This document shows, in pieces, positions 33,221-43,734 of a stretch of DNA of 64,000 bases. The position numbers were made by a program, and so were the translations under genes. The DNA is from Dastarcus helophoroides (Eukaryota > Arthropoda > Insecta > Coleoptera > Bothrideridae), in contig CM053327.1 of NCBI GenBank assembly GCA_028583605.1, forward strand, positions 1,674,001 to 1,738,000, written 5' to 3'. The notes under the pieces are model-generated. The model did no database searches. It saw only the letters and a list, made by a program, of their open reading frames with translations, and was not told the origin of the DNA. How positions within the stretch are numbered: position 1 is the first letter of the stretch; each line of letters opens with the position of its first letter.

Positions 33221-34240
33221 TTTTATAATAAAAAGACGACATTTCGAATTTAAATTTGAAAATAAATGAATATCTCTAAAATAAACCTGTTAAGTTTCAA
33301 CTTGAATTTTTAACAAAATAATTAAAGGCAGAAAGTTTGAATTTTTAGTAAAATATGTTTTAAAATAATCTACTTTTTCAAAATTATTTTTATTATTAGA
33401 TTTTTGGATTTCAAGTCAAAATGGAAAAAAAGCATCAGTTTTTCAATGTAGGATTAAATATTTCCAGAAAAAAATTAAAATTTTAAGATTAAAGTAAAAC
33501 TTTTGACATTAAAAGTACAAAATTTCAAGGGTTCAAAATTTTGCGAAAAAAAGTCGAAAGATTGCGATTAATACCAAAACTTTGAGAAACCATGTCAAAA
33601 TTAATATGTATTCAATGGAAATTTTAAGAAAAAATTAAATTTCAGGTTATACTCGGGATATTCAGAAGAAGCATATGTATTTGCAAATTAAGAACTCTTA
33701 AAATTTCGAGTTTATTCCGGAATTTTCACCATAATTCTTGTAATTTTCATTTTAAACTCAAATATTTGATTTTTCCCTAAATTTTGATTTTCACATTTGG
33801 GATTTTGTTTGAAGCTTACAGTTTCTAGAAAATGTCAAAATTTTGAGATTTTAAGTCGAAAATTTAAAAAAAAAGCCAATATTTCAAGAATTTTTTTAAA
33901 AATATTTGAAACTTTTCTTGAAATTTCTTTTTTTTGCGATATTTCAACCTTATATGTATAGAAAATGTTCAATTTTGGTAGTTGTTAATTGATTCGATGT
34001 TTTTGAAATTTAAACTTTTTTTCATAATTTAAGCTCTCCTTGCAAATTCTATAGTTTATCTTTTTTTTTGACAATTTTGACATTAAACTTCTTTTACATA
34101 AATTATTGCTTCTTTTTTCTGGAGATTTCGACAGTATAATTCTAAAAGTCAACTTGTTTCTAGAACTTATAGTTTAAAAACTTGAAAATTTCTCCAGTTG
34201 ACTTCAAACTTGTTTTTAATTAGAGAACTTAGTCTTTCTA
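33221..34240. repeat. AAATTT-type degenerate tract
   Basis: A-rich on + to about 33900, then T-rich: the same strand flip as inside the element at 19188-21677. No coding. Confidence 0.65.
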
Positions 34241-34374
34241 GAGGCATTTTTTACACGCAAGTACATTTTACGGGAGACAGCTAAATGATGAATATTTTAA
34301 ATTGTAGAAAAGTAATATTCTTTCAGTAATTTTATCATTTTAACCCCACCTATGTTTTTACTGAAATATTAAAA

Positions 34375-34530
34375 TAGATAACATAGTTCAGTTGTCCTGC
34401 ACCTCAATAGAAGTCAAAACTTATAGGGTACCTAGTGGGTTGTGAGGGTAATTGTTATAAAATTATATTTCTTAGAAATTTATGATTGAAGTTTCTTGAA
34501 TTTATTAGAATGAACTAAATTTCTTTTTAT
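34375..34530 (+). repeat. Dispersed repeat family C, copy 2
   Basis: Matches 21678-21840 in the same orientation (ATAGTTCAGTTGTCCTGC, CCTCAATAGAAG, GAGGGTAATTGTTA). As at the first copy, an AAATTT tract precedes it, which suggests the two are parts of one larger repeat. Confidence 0.55.
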
Positions 34531-34574
34531 TGCTTTATTTTAATAGGTATGTACATATATTTCTGCTAGGTTAA

Positions 34575-34944
34575 TGAGGAAAATATGCCGAATAATTTGA
34601 AAATAATAAAATTCAATATGAAGTCCATAAAGTTGACCTAATTTTCGTGGAAACAGCTTATTTCAAAAAAAAATAACATACACCAATGAAAAGGCCTAAA
34701 AACAACTAACTATGGTTTTTGATCTCTTTTGATCATAATTCAGGTAAACAAGTTAGAGCTGATTATTAAAAATGGCGATTTTCAATTTTTTCTTAATAAA
34801 ATATAGACTAATGGGTATTTAATTGTTTTTTCAGAGGAATATTGTTAGGCACTAAATTCTGCACTACTTTGCCAATTTAAGATTTCTTGTATCTCTAATA
34901 GTTTCCGAGTTTCCTGTAGGGAAAATCAAATTTGGTTCAATCTG
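34575..34944 (+). mobile_element. Right-arm fragment of the foldback family at 9174-10645
   Basis: Aligns with about 10281-10645: shared AATATGCC, AATATG(G/A)xGTC, CAACTAACTATxxTTTT, AACAAGTTA(C/G)AGCTGATT, GGCACTAAATTCTGCACTAC and the end ATTTGGTTCAA. There is no left arm, so this is a truncated or solo-arm copy. A 71-codon minus-strand frame at 34864-35079 is chance. Confidence 0.7.
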
Positions 34945-35250
34945 CATATCAGTCATATATGTCAAATATTTGTATTCAATATTTTTATCACTGATATGAT
35001 ATTTTATAAATATATCTCTCTCAACCCTCGTACAGACAACATCCCTGCTTATAAAAAGTAAAATCGAAAAATTATTCAACTAAACAAAAGAGAGGTTTAT
35101 AAAATTTTGGTATCAATGTTAAAGGAAATTAACCAAAATGCTGAATTGCAGGAGTTACTAAAAATTTTATTCTTTTCGGAGCTACTTCCATAAGGAACTT
35201 AGGAATGTTGCAGATTTCAAAAAATTGTAGATGCTGCAGAAGTATACATA

Positions 35251-36226
35251 TCGGGCGTAACAGAATAATCTACATTTATCAAGATAAAATTTTCAAAATT
35301 GCTACACTTGATGTATTTATGAAATATCAAATCTTGACATAAAATTGACGTTCCTACTGCTGTCACTTTCGCTAAAACTGATACCAACTTTTGATTTTTA
35401 AATACAACATCCCGTATATTATTACATTTTTGGAATCTCCACAATGTTCTGGATACAATACAAATAAAATAAATGATTTTTAAAAAATGGAAAATTTTTT
35501 CGGTCTCATTTTATTTTTCAGCCTAGAGGGTCATAATTCATGCTAATTAACGCTAGCTCACCACATAAGTGCTGTAAAAAAATTAAATTAGGAAAACTTA
35601 GGAAGTGTCTTTGTTCTCCATAGCTGTTTTATGTTCTTATTGAATAAATCTTCAAATAAATTGAAATCAAATATTTTCAAATCCTTTGGCTGTAACTTCA
35701 GTTCTATTGATTTCACAACCAAAATGAAAATATGGTCAGATTTGCTATTAATTATACTTTTTGGTACCAGTACCAGTACCAATATGGTGCCATTTAAGAA
35801 AATGAAGTTATGACAAAAAAATCATTTTTGTTAATTTTATGACGTGATAAAAGAATGAAATACTCTTTTTTTCAAGTGATTTGATTTTTTAGCGTTAAGG
35901 TGGTCCATTGAAATAAATTTTAATGAATCGTAGCCTTCTATGTCGGAAAATAACATGGAACTAGAAAAAAATCCTTTAAAAATCACTTTCTTTACGTGCA
36001 TTGTATTCAAAAGGCAGTGCAGATTCCAAAAATGTAATAATATATGAGATGTTTTATTAAAAAATCAAAAGTTTGTATCAGTTTTAGCGAAAGTGACCGC
36101 AGCAGAAATGTCATTTTCATGTCAAAATTTGACATTTCATAGGTACATCAAGTGTAATAAGTTTTAAAATTTTATCTTCCTAAAGAAAGAAAATAAAGAG
36201 GATTATCATGATCCTGATACACCCGA
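35251..36226. mobile_element. 976-bp foldback element with TA duplication
   Basis: The left end TCGGGCGTAACAG and the right end, read inward, TCGGGTGTATCAGGATC are each flanked by TA (35249-35250 and 36227-36228). Arms of about 300 bp are alignable (35251-35550 against 35920-36226) through ACACTTGATGTA, GTCACTTTCGCTAAAACTGATAC and AAAAATCA words. The core holds no transposase. The open frame at 35217-35444 (minus) translates the left arm. Confidence 0.75.
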
Positions 36227-37648
36227 TATACATAGCAAAACTATGGTATTACGATCTGTTCTTGTTTAAAAAGACTAGGACATTCCAAGAGAAAAGGTTT
36301 TGAATATAATTGGTCTGGCAAGTAAGACTTAAAATGATAATCTAGTTTTAATAAACTTTTTCAAACTTCTAAAACTAGTCCGAAAATATTAATAATGAGC
36401 GTGCCACAGTCGATGGTTTTTCTTTTCTTTTTTTTTCCTTTTCTCCCAACGCAGGCGCGATGGCGCTTGAAATTAAGCACAGTTCTTCAATATATCTGTC
36501 ACGTCACAACTAATATGAAATCTCAACACTTACCTAAACGTATGAGCTCAAAATTCGATTCTCACTTGCTGGCGAACTTGTATGTATTTGCCTACAAGTG
36601 TATAGGCCGCTTACCTCTCCCGTGATCTGATTCAATTAAATGGTGTTTAGAACACCCTTTAACCTAAAGACATTTAACCAGGCAGGACACTTCGAATGCC
36701 AGAGAGTACAAATGATTTTTTTTAACTCGACGTGATAGATCTCCAAAAGAAAATGTAATAATGTTGAATATTGTTTCTCAAAAATACATTACCCATGCAT
36801 CGCATTGGAAAATAAAATAACCTTGAAAAATTGTATATCCTAAATATTAGTAGTAGAATTTACCGGTGTATTTAGTTAAAATCGATTTTCGTTCCGAAAG
36901 GTTTTAGTAATTAGCGATTAATTACAGTAGGTTACTGTAAAGACACGATCTGGTGTCATAAACAGAGAGTTTATTAAATCGGTTGGCACAGAGTACCTTG
37001 GCGAAATTTATGAATGCGCACGGGGTAATTTCGAAAGGCCGTAATAGCTAGCAATAAACAACACCTCTTCCAGCAATTATTCGGGTAGGATCTAGGTGAG
37101 CTTCTTGATGCAATATTCAGGAATGCCGACGAGCACATGTATCACGAATCGGACGACTGATCACCCTTTCGATTACTTGAGCGCATTACGGGAGGCGATT
37201 CATCACAGTTTCACCTCTGCTCGCCTTTTGCAAAACAACCCTCGAAATGACCGCTGCAAAGAGCCCGAGTGTCTGACAGCAACACACCGTTTCCCGGATT
37301 TAGCTGCCGTCGTTGTTGGCAGTTAACCTTTAATTTATGTAAAAACGGTTTCGGTTGAAGAGGGCAGATGTTGGATAGTTTATCACGAGAGGTCGAGATC
37401 TCGACGAACTTTGCAAACGTTGCGTTTAAGTGTTACTACTTGTTTTACTGCAAACGAGCGCAAAGTTTGTTAAATCTTTCAGAATTGGGAGTATATGAGT
37501 CTGGAAGTTTGCTCTTTCCCATAAACAATTTATTTATGGATTTAATATAATGCATTAAAGAAAAAGGAGAATAAATAAATGCAAGTAATAATCACTCCAC
37601 TCACAAAAGTGGAGAAATATTGAGAAGTATCAACAAAAGAAATAATCC
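36227..37648. other. Intergenic with balanced-composition islands, no certain exon
   Basis: Two patches (about 36390-36640 and 36950-37420) are markedly less AT-rich than their surroundings and contain no repeat I recognise. A 76-codon + frame at 37096-37326 has no family signature. On the minus strand two donor-like sites occur (GAGAG|GTAAGC near 36615 and TTTAG|GTAAGTG near 36533), which could mark an untranslated exon. Equally they may be regulatory DNA. Confidence 0.35.
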
Positions 37649-37914
37649 TGTAAACAACCGTTTATTACAAAAATATCAAACTGTAACATTTGAAAAGACA
37701 AAGTAAAATCTATACATTTAAATATCAATGTTAATGTTAGCTAGCTGCGCCCATACGTCTCCAATGAATCACCCCGAATGAATGCCTCAACCCAGCCGCC
37801 GCATTTCGGTGCATTGCAAGCACTTTTTACCCTCAGCTTCCTATCGTACTCGACCCCTGAGATCGTTGACCTTGGGCAGGTACTCCGAAACTCTTGTTGC
37901 TATGGTTGATAACA
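37649..37914 (-). mobile_element. Solo LTR, inverted, with ATCC target duplication
   Basis: This 266-bp sequence is the reverse complement of the LTRs at 38004 and 41441, with a handful of differences (for example AAGCACTTTTTACC here). It starts TGTAAACAACC and ends GGTTGATAACA, and is bounded by ATCC on both sides (37645-37648 and 37915-37918). A single LTR with its own 4-bp duplication is the product of LTR-LTR recombination. It lies only 89 bp from the 5' LTR of the next element, in opposite orientation. Confidence 0.9.
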
Positions 37915-38003
37915 ATCCTTAGTTTCTTCACCCAAGTTAATTATAGTACTGAAAAATTGAAACACAGAACTTGTCCCCTGAAACCAAGAAAAATTAAAAA
38001 ACA

Positions 38004-38268
38004 TGTTATCAACCATAGCAACAAGAGTTTCGGAGTACCTGCCCAAGGTCAACGATCTCAGGGGTCGAGTACGATAGGAAGCTGAGGGTAAAAATTCTGG
38101 CAATGCACCGAAATGCGGCGGCTGGGTTGAGGCATTCATTCGGGGTGATTCATTGGAGACGTATGGGCGCAGCTAGCTAACATTAACATTGATAGTTAAA
38201 TGTATAGATTTTACTTTGTCTTTTCAAATGTTACAGTTTGGTATTTTTGTAATAAACGGTTGTTTACA
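38004..38268 (+). repeat. 5' LTR
   Basis: 265 bp, TG...CA ends, AATAAA at 38251-38256 near the 3' boundary as expected for the R-region poly(A) signal. The sequence just after it (TCAGAAGTGGGAT) is where a tRNA primer site should lie; I could not assign the tRNA. Confidence 0.9.
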
Positions 38269-39617
38269 TCAGAAGTGGGATAGCATTGGTGTGTTTTTGA
38301 GTTTTTTGTGAAAAAGGTGCAAAAATATACCAGAGAACGCGCTCCAAAGTAAAAGAAGTACTGAGGACTCGGCATGAATCCAGAAGACATCGGCGATGGC
38401 AGGGGAGCTCTCGAGAGAGCTGAGCAAGCCATAAACAGAGGTGAAGACAGGAGGGTGTAAGGTCAAGTTATACATCCCCAAGAACCTCAAGTGTGGTAAT
38501 AATCGCCAGCAGGGTGCAGGAGAGTAGTGAGTCGATAACCAAATTAAATGCTTTTAGTAATGTTCTGCGTTGCGTCAGATGATTGATAAAATCGTAAATG
38601 CAAAAAAAAATCCAACGTTATTAAATTTAACAGTCAATCATAAATAATCTAAAAGTAAACGAAGAAAGCATACAAAGAAAGGCATGCTCTTCTTAATAAA
38701 AGTATTTGTGACTCAACTTTACCCATACACGAGTACGTGATCGTCGAAATAAATGCTGACGGAGTAGAGTACCGCTCCATGATAAACAAAAGAATTATGA
38801 ACGTTGAAAATCTGTTAGAACTTTAGGACTTACATTAAATGATGTTTATTATAAAAAAAAAGTAGACGGGTTATTGCATTTTGACGATTACTCAACAAAG
38901 GGTTTTTAATTTAACCAAACAAATCCAAACATTAATATTAATAAAATAGAACAGCGATTCAAATACTTTTACAACCTTTAAATCTGTATAAAGGGTTATT
39001 CGCAAAAAAAAAAGGTTTGCTATCGAACTTGTAACGAACTAATGAACATTCAAAACAATTCATCTTTTATCGAAGAAAAAGGAATAGAAACATCTAGGTG
39101 ATGGCATTATTCAGCTATTAGGTTACGGTGTTTATGATGTTTACAATTGCGACAGAAACAGAACATTGATATTATTTTAAGAGTGCGGACTGAGAATTAA
39201 GGTCTTTATGGGTTTTTAAGGTAATTAGTTTGATCTGAAAAAGGCCATTACGTATTTACATTTATTTTTATGAGAACATTGTTAGATTTTGGGTGCATAA
39301 ATTAATCTGCTGTGCGAATCGTCCATTTTATTAATAGGTGTACCTTTACTATGATATTGCTTAGTAATTATTGGTATTATTTTAAAGAATTAATTCCTAC
39401 AATAAACATAATCTAACTCTCACATTATTGAAGTACATATATTTGCGAACCAAGGTTGAAATATTGGAGTATGCGGTACCTGATCCGATAATAAAAGGGA
39501 TAAGCTACTACTAGTCGAAAACCCCTGGTTCGGCAACTTAAATAATATTTGAATTTAATCGAATATTTTAGAAAATGTACACCCTGTTATTCAGAACAAA
39601 GTAAACCATAAAGTGTA

Positions 39618-40700
39618 TTGTTTCACAAAAATATTATGTTGATGTGGAGAGACCATTCCTTTGAATTAGAAACTGTAGCAATTGTGTTATTAGTTAATAG
39701 ATTTCGGCAGTACTTAGTCGGAAGGCCCTTCACAGTGATTACTAATTGTGCTGCAATAACAAATACTTTCAAAAAGGTTGAATTAAATCAGGGAATCGGC
39801 TGGTGGGTTTTGGAATTGAGAGAATACCAGTTTGGTATTAGACATAGACCTGACAGCAAATATGTCATCTTGATGCTAGCAGTGTTACAAGCGACTACAC
39901 TCATAATGTATGAATTGAAGGGTAGAGAGGTAAAAAAAAAAAAGAATCACAAATCATGGTCCTCACTGGCTTGTATTTAAACGAGCACGTTTTCAAATTG
40001 TTCAACTAAATTTTGAAGATCTTGGTCTTTTTGCAACAGGTAAAATTTATGATCAGGAGGCTCATAATTATTGGTTTCTGCGCATGCGACGTTTGGTAGA
40101 GAAATACATGAAAAACTTGTATATTGCTGTATATTTCAAATCTGTAGAAAGCGTCGAATACCATAATCTTGTTAGGAAATATCCAGATCCTTTTATAAAA
40201 TTCTCACCGATCATCTGGGGCTTTAATAAAAACGATATGAAGTAATACTGAAGTATTCTTCGTTGTGGATGCGTTTACAAGGTTTGTTTTAATTTACTCT
40301 TCACCTAATACAAGGTAAGACATGTACTCACTGTAATGATAGACTTCTTCATAAGGCGTTTTGGTGCACCATTTCCAACTACTAACTAGTGACAAGGTAA
40401 ACCATTCACGTCTAATAATTTTTAAAAATTTCGCAAAAAAAATACGGTATCACTCACTACTTGAATGCAGCTGGGCGACAAGAGGAAATGGACAAGTTGA
40501 AAGTTACAATTGAACCATTCTTGATTTATTGTTTACTATGGGAACAGAAATAAACCATGAAAAATTGAATGAAAACATTAACAAACTCCAGTTAGGATTA
40601 AATGGTACCATAAATCAGACATTAGGAGCATCTCCAAGTGAGGATCTGATGGAGTTTCGTGTAATAGGGCAGGTGACCTTATTACTAGCTCAAATGTAGC
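39618..40700 (+). pseudogene. Broken pol: RNase H and integrase remnants
   Basis: The RNase H frame 39618-39980 reads SFELETVAIVLLVNRFRQYL, then FTVITNCAAI (relatives have Asp where this has Asn) and YQFGIRHRPDSK, the end of a gypsy RNase H. Integrase pieces follow in shifted frames: MRRLVEKYMKN and AVYFKS (zinc-binding region, about 40083-40145), EVFFVVDAFTRFVLIYSS (about 40250), YGITHYLNAAG (about 40444, the catalytic-core C side; NGQVE in another frame) and LNGTINQTLGASPSEDLM (about 40598). Protease and most of reverse transcriptase are not recognisable in 38460-39600. Confidence 0.8.
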
Positions 40701-40920
40701 AGAATATTTGATGTTACAGCGGTACTACAACAAATAATTGAAAATGCATCTATTTGCCAGTCCAAACAAAAATGCATATTTCGATCCAAAGCGTTGTTTC
40801 CGATTAACTCAAGCAAATGATAAAATTTTCCTTAAAACAAATTCTTTCTTTTACAGCACAGGTACAAGTCAATTATTATCAAAATAAAAAGGTCTCTAAG
40901 GTCACAACAACAGGAACTTT

Positions 40921-41290
40921 GAAGGATAGAGTAAGGGAGGTTAGGTTCTTGGAGTAGGGTTACTACTCAGACAAGAACAGCTGGATAAGCAGATACCCAG
41001 GAAGCTCTTCAGTGCGGTGAAAGGAGATGGAATAGTGGTTAACTATTCAGAAGCGTTCCTTTCAGGTTCAATTTAACAAAATGGTTGAGTAAGTTTAGGA
41101 CACTGAAGAGTAGAGTAAGGGGATTCGGTTCTTGGAGTAGGGTTACTACTCAGACAAGAACAGCTGGATAACCAAATACTCAGGGTGCTTTTCAGTGTGG
41201 CGAAGGGAGATGGAATGGTGGTTAACTGTTCAGAATCATCATACTTTCGCGTGGGATTAGCCCATAGAGTTAGCATTTAAGTAGGAGTTT
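40921..41290 (+). repeat. 184-bp tandem duplication inside the LTR element
   Basis: Units starting near 40921 and 41105 share AGAGTAAGGG, GGTTCTTGGAGTAGGGTTAC, CAGACAAGAACAGCTGG and GGAGATGGAAT(A/G)GTGGTTAAC. They lie between the integrase remnant and the 3' LTR, where gypsy elements often carry env or non-coding repeats. No coding is evident. Confidence 0.8.
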
Positions 41291-41440
41291 AAGTTCAAAA
41301 AATATAAGCTGCGTCTCACTAACCAGGATACTAATATTCTTCAAAAATAAATAGATATGCAAATATACATGTTCTTATAAACTTTGTTGCACAGATCTAC
41401 CACTGAAGTGAGGACACTCCAGCTGTCAGGAAGGGCCGAA

Positions 41441-41705
41441 TGTTATCAACCATAGCAACAAGAGTTTCGGAGTACCTGCCCAAGGTCAACGATCTCAGGG
41501 GTCGAGTACGATAGGAAGCTGAGGGTAAAAATTCTGGCAATGCACCGAAATGCGGCGGCTGGGTTGAGGCATTCATTCGGGGTGATTCATTGGAGACGTA
41601 TGGGCGCAGCTAGCTAACATTAACATTGATAGTTAAATGTATAGATTTTACTTTGTCTTTTCAAATGTTACAGTTTGGTATTTTTGTAATAAACGGGTGT
41701 TTACA
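41441..41705 (+). repeat. 3' LTR
   Basis: 265 bp, one visible difference from the 5' LTR. Followed by AACA and then directly by the continuation of the interrupted Penelope-like tail (CAACAAAGGTTGCTC). Confidence 0.9.
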
Positions 41706-41730
41706 AACACAACAAAGGTTGCTCTAACGC

Positions 41731-41758
41731 GTTTCGACAGCCAAGCTGTCATCTTCAG
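41731..41758 (-). other. Hairpin motif CTGAAGA-T-GACAGC/GCTGTC-GAAAC in the Penelope tail
   Basis: On minus, CTGAAGA, one T, a perfect 6-bp stem GACAGC-TTG-GCTGTC, then GAAACGCGTT. Penelope-like elements are known to carry hammerhead ribozymes in their terminal repeats, and CUGANGA plus GAAA are hammerhead core boxes. Here one extra base sits between CUGAAGA and stem II, and I could not pair a clean stem I. I therefore call it hammerhead-like only. Confidence 0.5.
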
Positions 41759-41876
41759 AGAAAAACTAGCATCTAATCTTAAAATTAACCCTTATATACT
41801 AAGAATATTCACTTCGTGCGTGATCGGCCGCACCCGAACGCGCATCCAATCATACACGTCGTTGTGTCAAAATTTC

Positions 41877-42557
41877 TTATCTATCAACCTTAACTATTTT
41901 TAACAGAGATGAATGGCCTAAAGGTCCAGCGCAACCATTCATAAGGTTGTTTCCAGCCTTATGGATGGCTAAGCTCTCACATGCATTTAACATATAATTC
42001 GTATTAACTACTCTTAACAATTTAATATTATTATCTATCCTATGATCTAATTCAAAAGCATGTCGAGCCACACTTGACTTCTCAGTTCTTCCGTACCTCA
42101 AATGAGCCAAATGTTCTTTGAGTCGGATTTTAAGAGATCGTCTAGTTTGTCCGACATACTTTTGAGGACAATCCCTACATGAAATTTGGTAAATACCAGA
42201 CTTATCTATTTGCTCTACTTTATCTTTTAAACGACCCAAAAGCGAATTTAATTTTCCATTAGAAATATAAATAACCCGAAAACCCTGATTTCGTAAAATT
42301 CCACCCAAACCCTGCGTGAGCGAGGGTTCAAATGGAAGTGACACGAATTTAAAGTTTTTGTTTTCATCAGCTCGGAAAGTTGTAGTATTCACCAATTCAC
42401 ATTTAAATTTTTTCTTATTAATAATTTTATAAATAATATTTGGATCGAATCCATTAACTTCAGCTACATGTTTTATTGTCTTCAACTCCTTTCTGAATCT
42501 TTCCCTACTAAGAGGAAGACTCAGAAGGCGATGGGCAAGGAAGTTGAAGCTTGCCAT
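41877..42557 (-). pseudogene. Penelope-like protein C-terminus with GIY-YIG endonuclease
   Basis: 227 open codons ending in stop. Residues about 1-105 are the RT C-terminal/linker region (LAHRLLSLPLSRERFRKEL, then VSLPFEPSLTQGLG and LRNQGFRVIY). Residues about 120-165 form a GIY-YIG nuclease: GIYQISCRDCPQKYVGQT with the CxxC pair typical of Penelope endonucleases, then RRSLKIRLKEH (catalytic Arg) and HLAHLRYG. The last part includes ESLAIHK, matching the conserved Glu region, and Asn/Cys-rich NNLMNGCAG. An in-frame stop just upstream and the missing RT core make this a dead copy, though the endonuclease domain itself looks intact. Confidence 0.85.
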
Positions 42558-42740
42558 TTTGTGCTGTATTCAATGGTTGGAATCGGAAGTTATGTAGCGG
42601 AAGGTACTGGAATCTTTCCTATATACATGAAATTCTAATCTATTTTTATTCCTAATAACTAAAGTGTCTAAAAATGGTAAAGCGGCTTTTTTCTCTAATT
42701 CTACAGTGAATTTAACTGTTGGAAAACGTGGAAATACTCA

Positions 42741-43730
42741 ATTCCAAAATATTACTATTGAGATCAACATGGCTTACACCAATGTCGTTGGTGTGAGAAA
42801 GTTTAAATTTGTTTCTGAATTGTCTTAATAGTTGAGAAGACTAATGCTATAAATCTAAAAACCAAAAGTTTTATATTTTCTGGTGTGAGAATTACGAATT
42901 TTATTCTAATTTTGACCTTTTTTCTACAGGGCGACAGTTTCGCCGTATTATTTGAGTAAATTAAAAAATATTTTTTTATCCAAGTTACACTTCAAACAAG
43001 TAAAGAATATAAGAGAACGATAAATTCTTCAGGAAAGGTACTTTTATTTATGTCATCTAAATTTATCCGTTTTAAAGTTATTTGCATTTAAACATTTCAC
43101 TGTAATGTGTTACGATTTTTTTTTTCAGGCGCAGATATTACCATGTGTTTTCAAATTTAAAAAATTTAGTTTATCAGGAAGACTTAAATTCTCCTCGGGA
43201 GTTGCAACATCTAATCCAAGAAACCACAAATATATTTAAAAATAGCAGGGAAATTTTGATTTTGACCTTTAAGAAAGTGTAATTTTAAACATATTGAGGT
43301 AGGTCGTAGACACTTCCTACATTGAATTTGAAGTTTATTATTGTCACAGTTACCAATAATTTTTAATATTATTTACTATTGTTTTCATTGTTTCTCCATA
43401 TCTTTGCATATTTTAAGAATCCAAAAGTCATAACAAAATGCATTGAATCTTTTAAATTGAAATACTTAAAAATCCATAGATTTAGACGACCTAAACAAGA
43501 GTACCTTTTATTTGTAGAATTGGTCGTATTTTTGTATTCGCAACTTCTTAATTTTGATATAACCTAACGGATAAAAAAAATATATTTTAATTTACATAAA
43601 TAGTAATATGAAACTAGCGCCCTTTAGGGGCAAGGTCAAAATAAGCCTAAAATTCGTAATTCTCGTACCGAAAAACATAAAATTTCCAAATTTTAAATTT
43701 ATAACATAAATACTTGGATCCAAGAAGTGC
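42741..43730. other. Intergenic, nothing recognised
   Basis: AT-rich. About 42741-42850 may be a further degenerate part of the Penelope-like element in another frame (FRNKFKLSHTNDIGV...). The word GxGGGGCCCxATTxGA occurs at about 43728 and again near 46210. Confidence 0.4.
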
Positions 43731-43734
43731 GGGG

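Larger units (their letters stand above)
38004..41705 (+). mobile_element. Ty3/gypsy-type LTR retrotransposon, degenerate inside
   Basis: LTRs at 38004-38268 and 41441-41705 are both 265 bp, begin TGTTATCAACC and end TGTTTACA. By eye they differ at one position (GGTTGTTTACA against GGGTGTTTACA). The flanking duplication is AACA (38000-38003 and 41706-41709). A purine-rich stretch CAGGAAGGGCCGAA precedes the 3' LTR. The 3.17-kb interior has only remnants: a 28-codon gag-like start (MNPEDIGDGRG) at 38374, RNase H and integrase. Young LTRs with a ruined interior mean this copy was moved by proteins from another element. It landed inside a Penelope-like element. Confidence 0.9.
41706..42740 (-). 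mobile_element. Penelope-like element, 5'-truncated, split by the gypsy element
   Basis: The coding part (see 41877-42557) reads on minus. Its 3' tail continues leftward to 41706, is interrupted by the LTR element, and resumes at 38003 down to about 37950 with CTTGGTTTCAGGGGACAAG, the same tail as in the palindromic pairs at 4884 and 15516. Upstream of the ATG the frame continues through one TGA (42570-42572) into RKDSSTFRYITSDS and LPFLDTLVIRNKNRLEFHVY, the typical end of the Penelope reverse transcriptase. Homology is lost near 42740. Confidence 0.85.

Noticed and set aside
35217..35444. 75-codon minus-strand frame
   Set aside because: Falls on the arm of a foldback element and its mirror copy at 36018-36228 is not open in the same way.
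36533..36620. Minus-strand 5' exon with GTAAG donors
   Set aside because: Two donor-like words alone, with no coding or promoter support, are expected by chance.
37096..37326. 76-codon frame in a balanced-composition island
   Set aside because: No motif and no splice context; kept only as part of an unexplained island.
38004..41705. Endogenous retrovirus with an envelope gene
   Set aside because: Between integrase remnant and 3' LTR only a tandem repeat is present; no env-like frame, signal peptide or fusion motif was seen.
41731..41758. Calling a functional hammerhead ribozyme outright
   Set aside because: An extra base before stem II and no clean stem I by eye; reported only as hammerhead-like.
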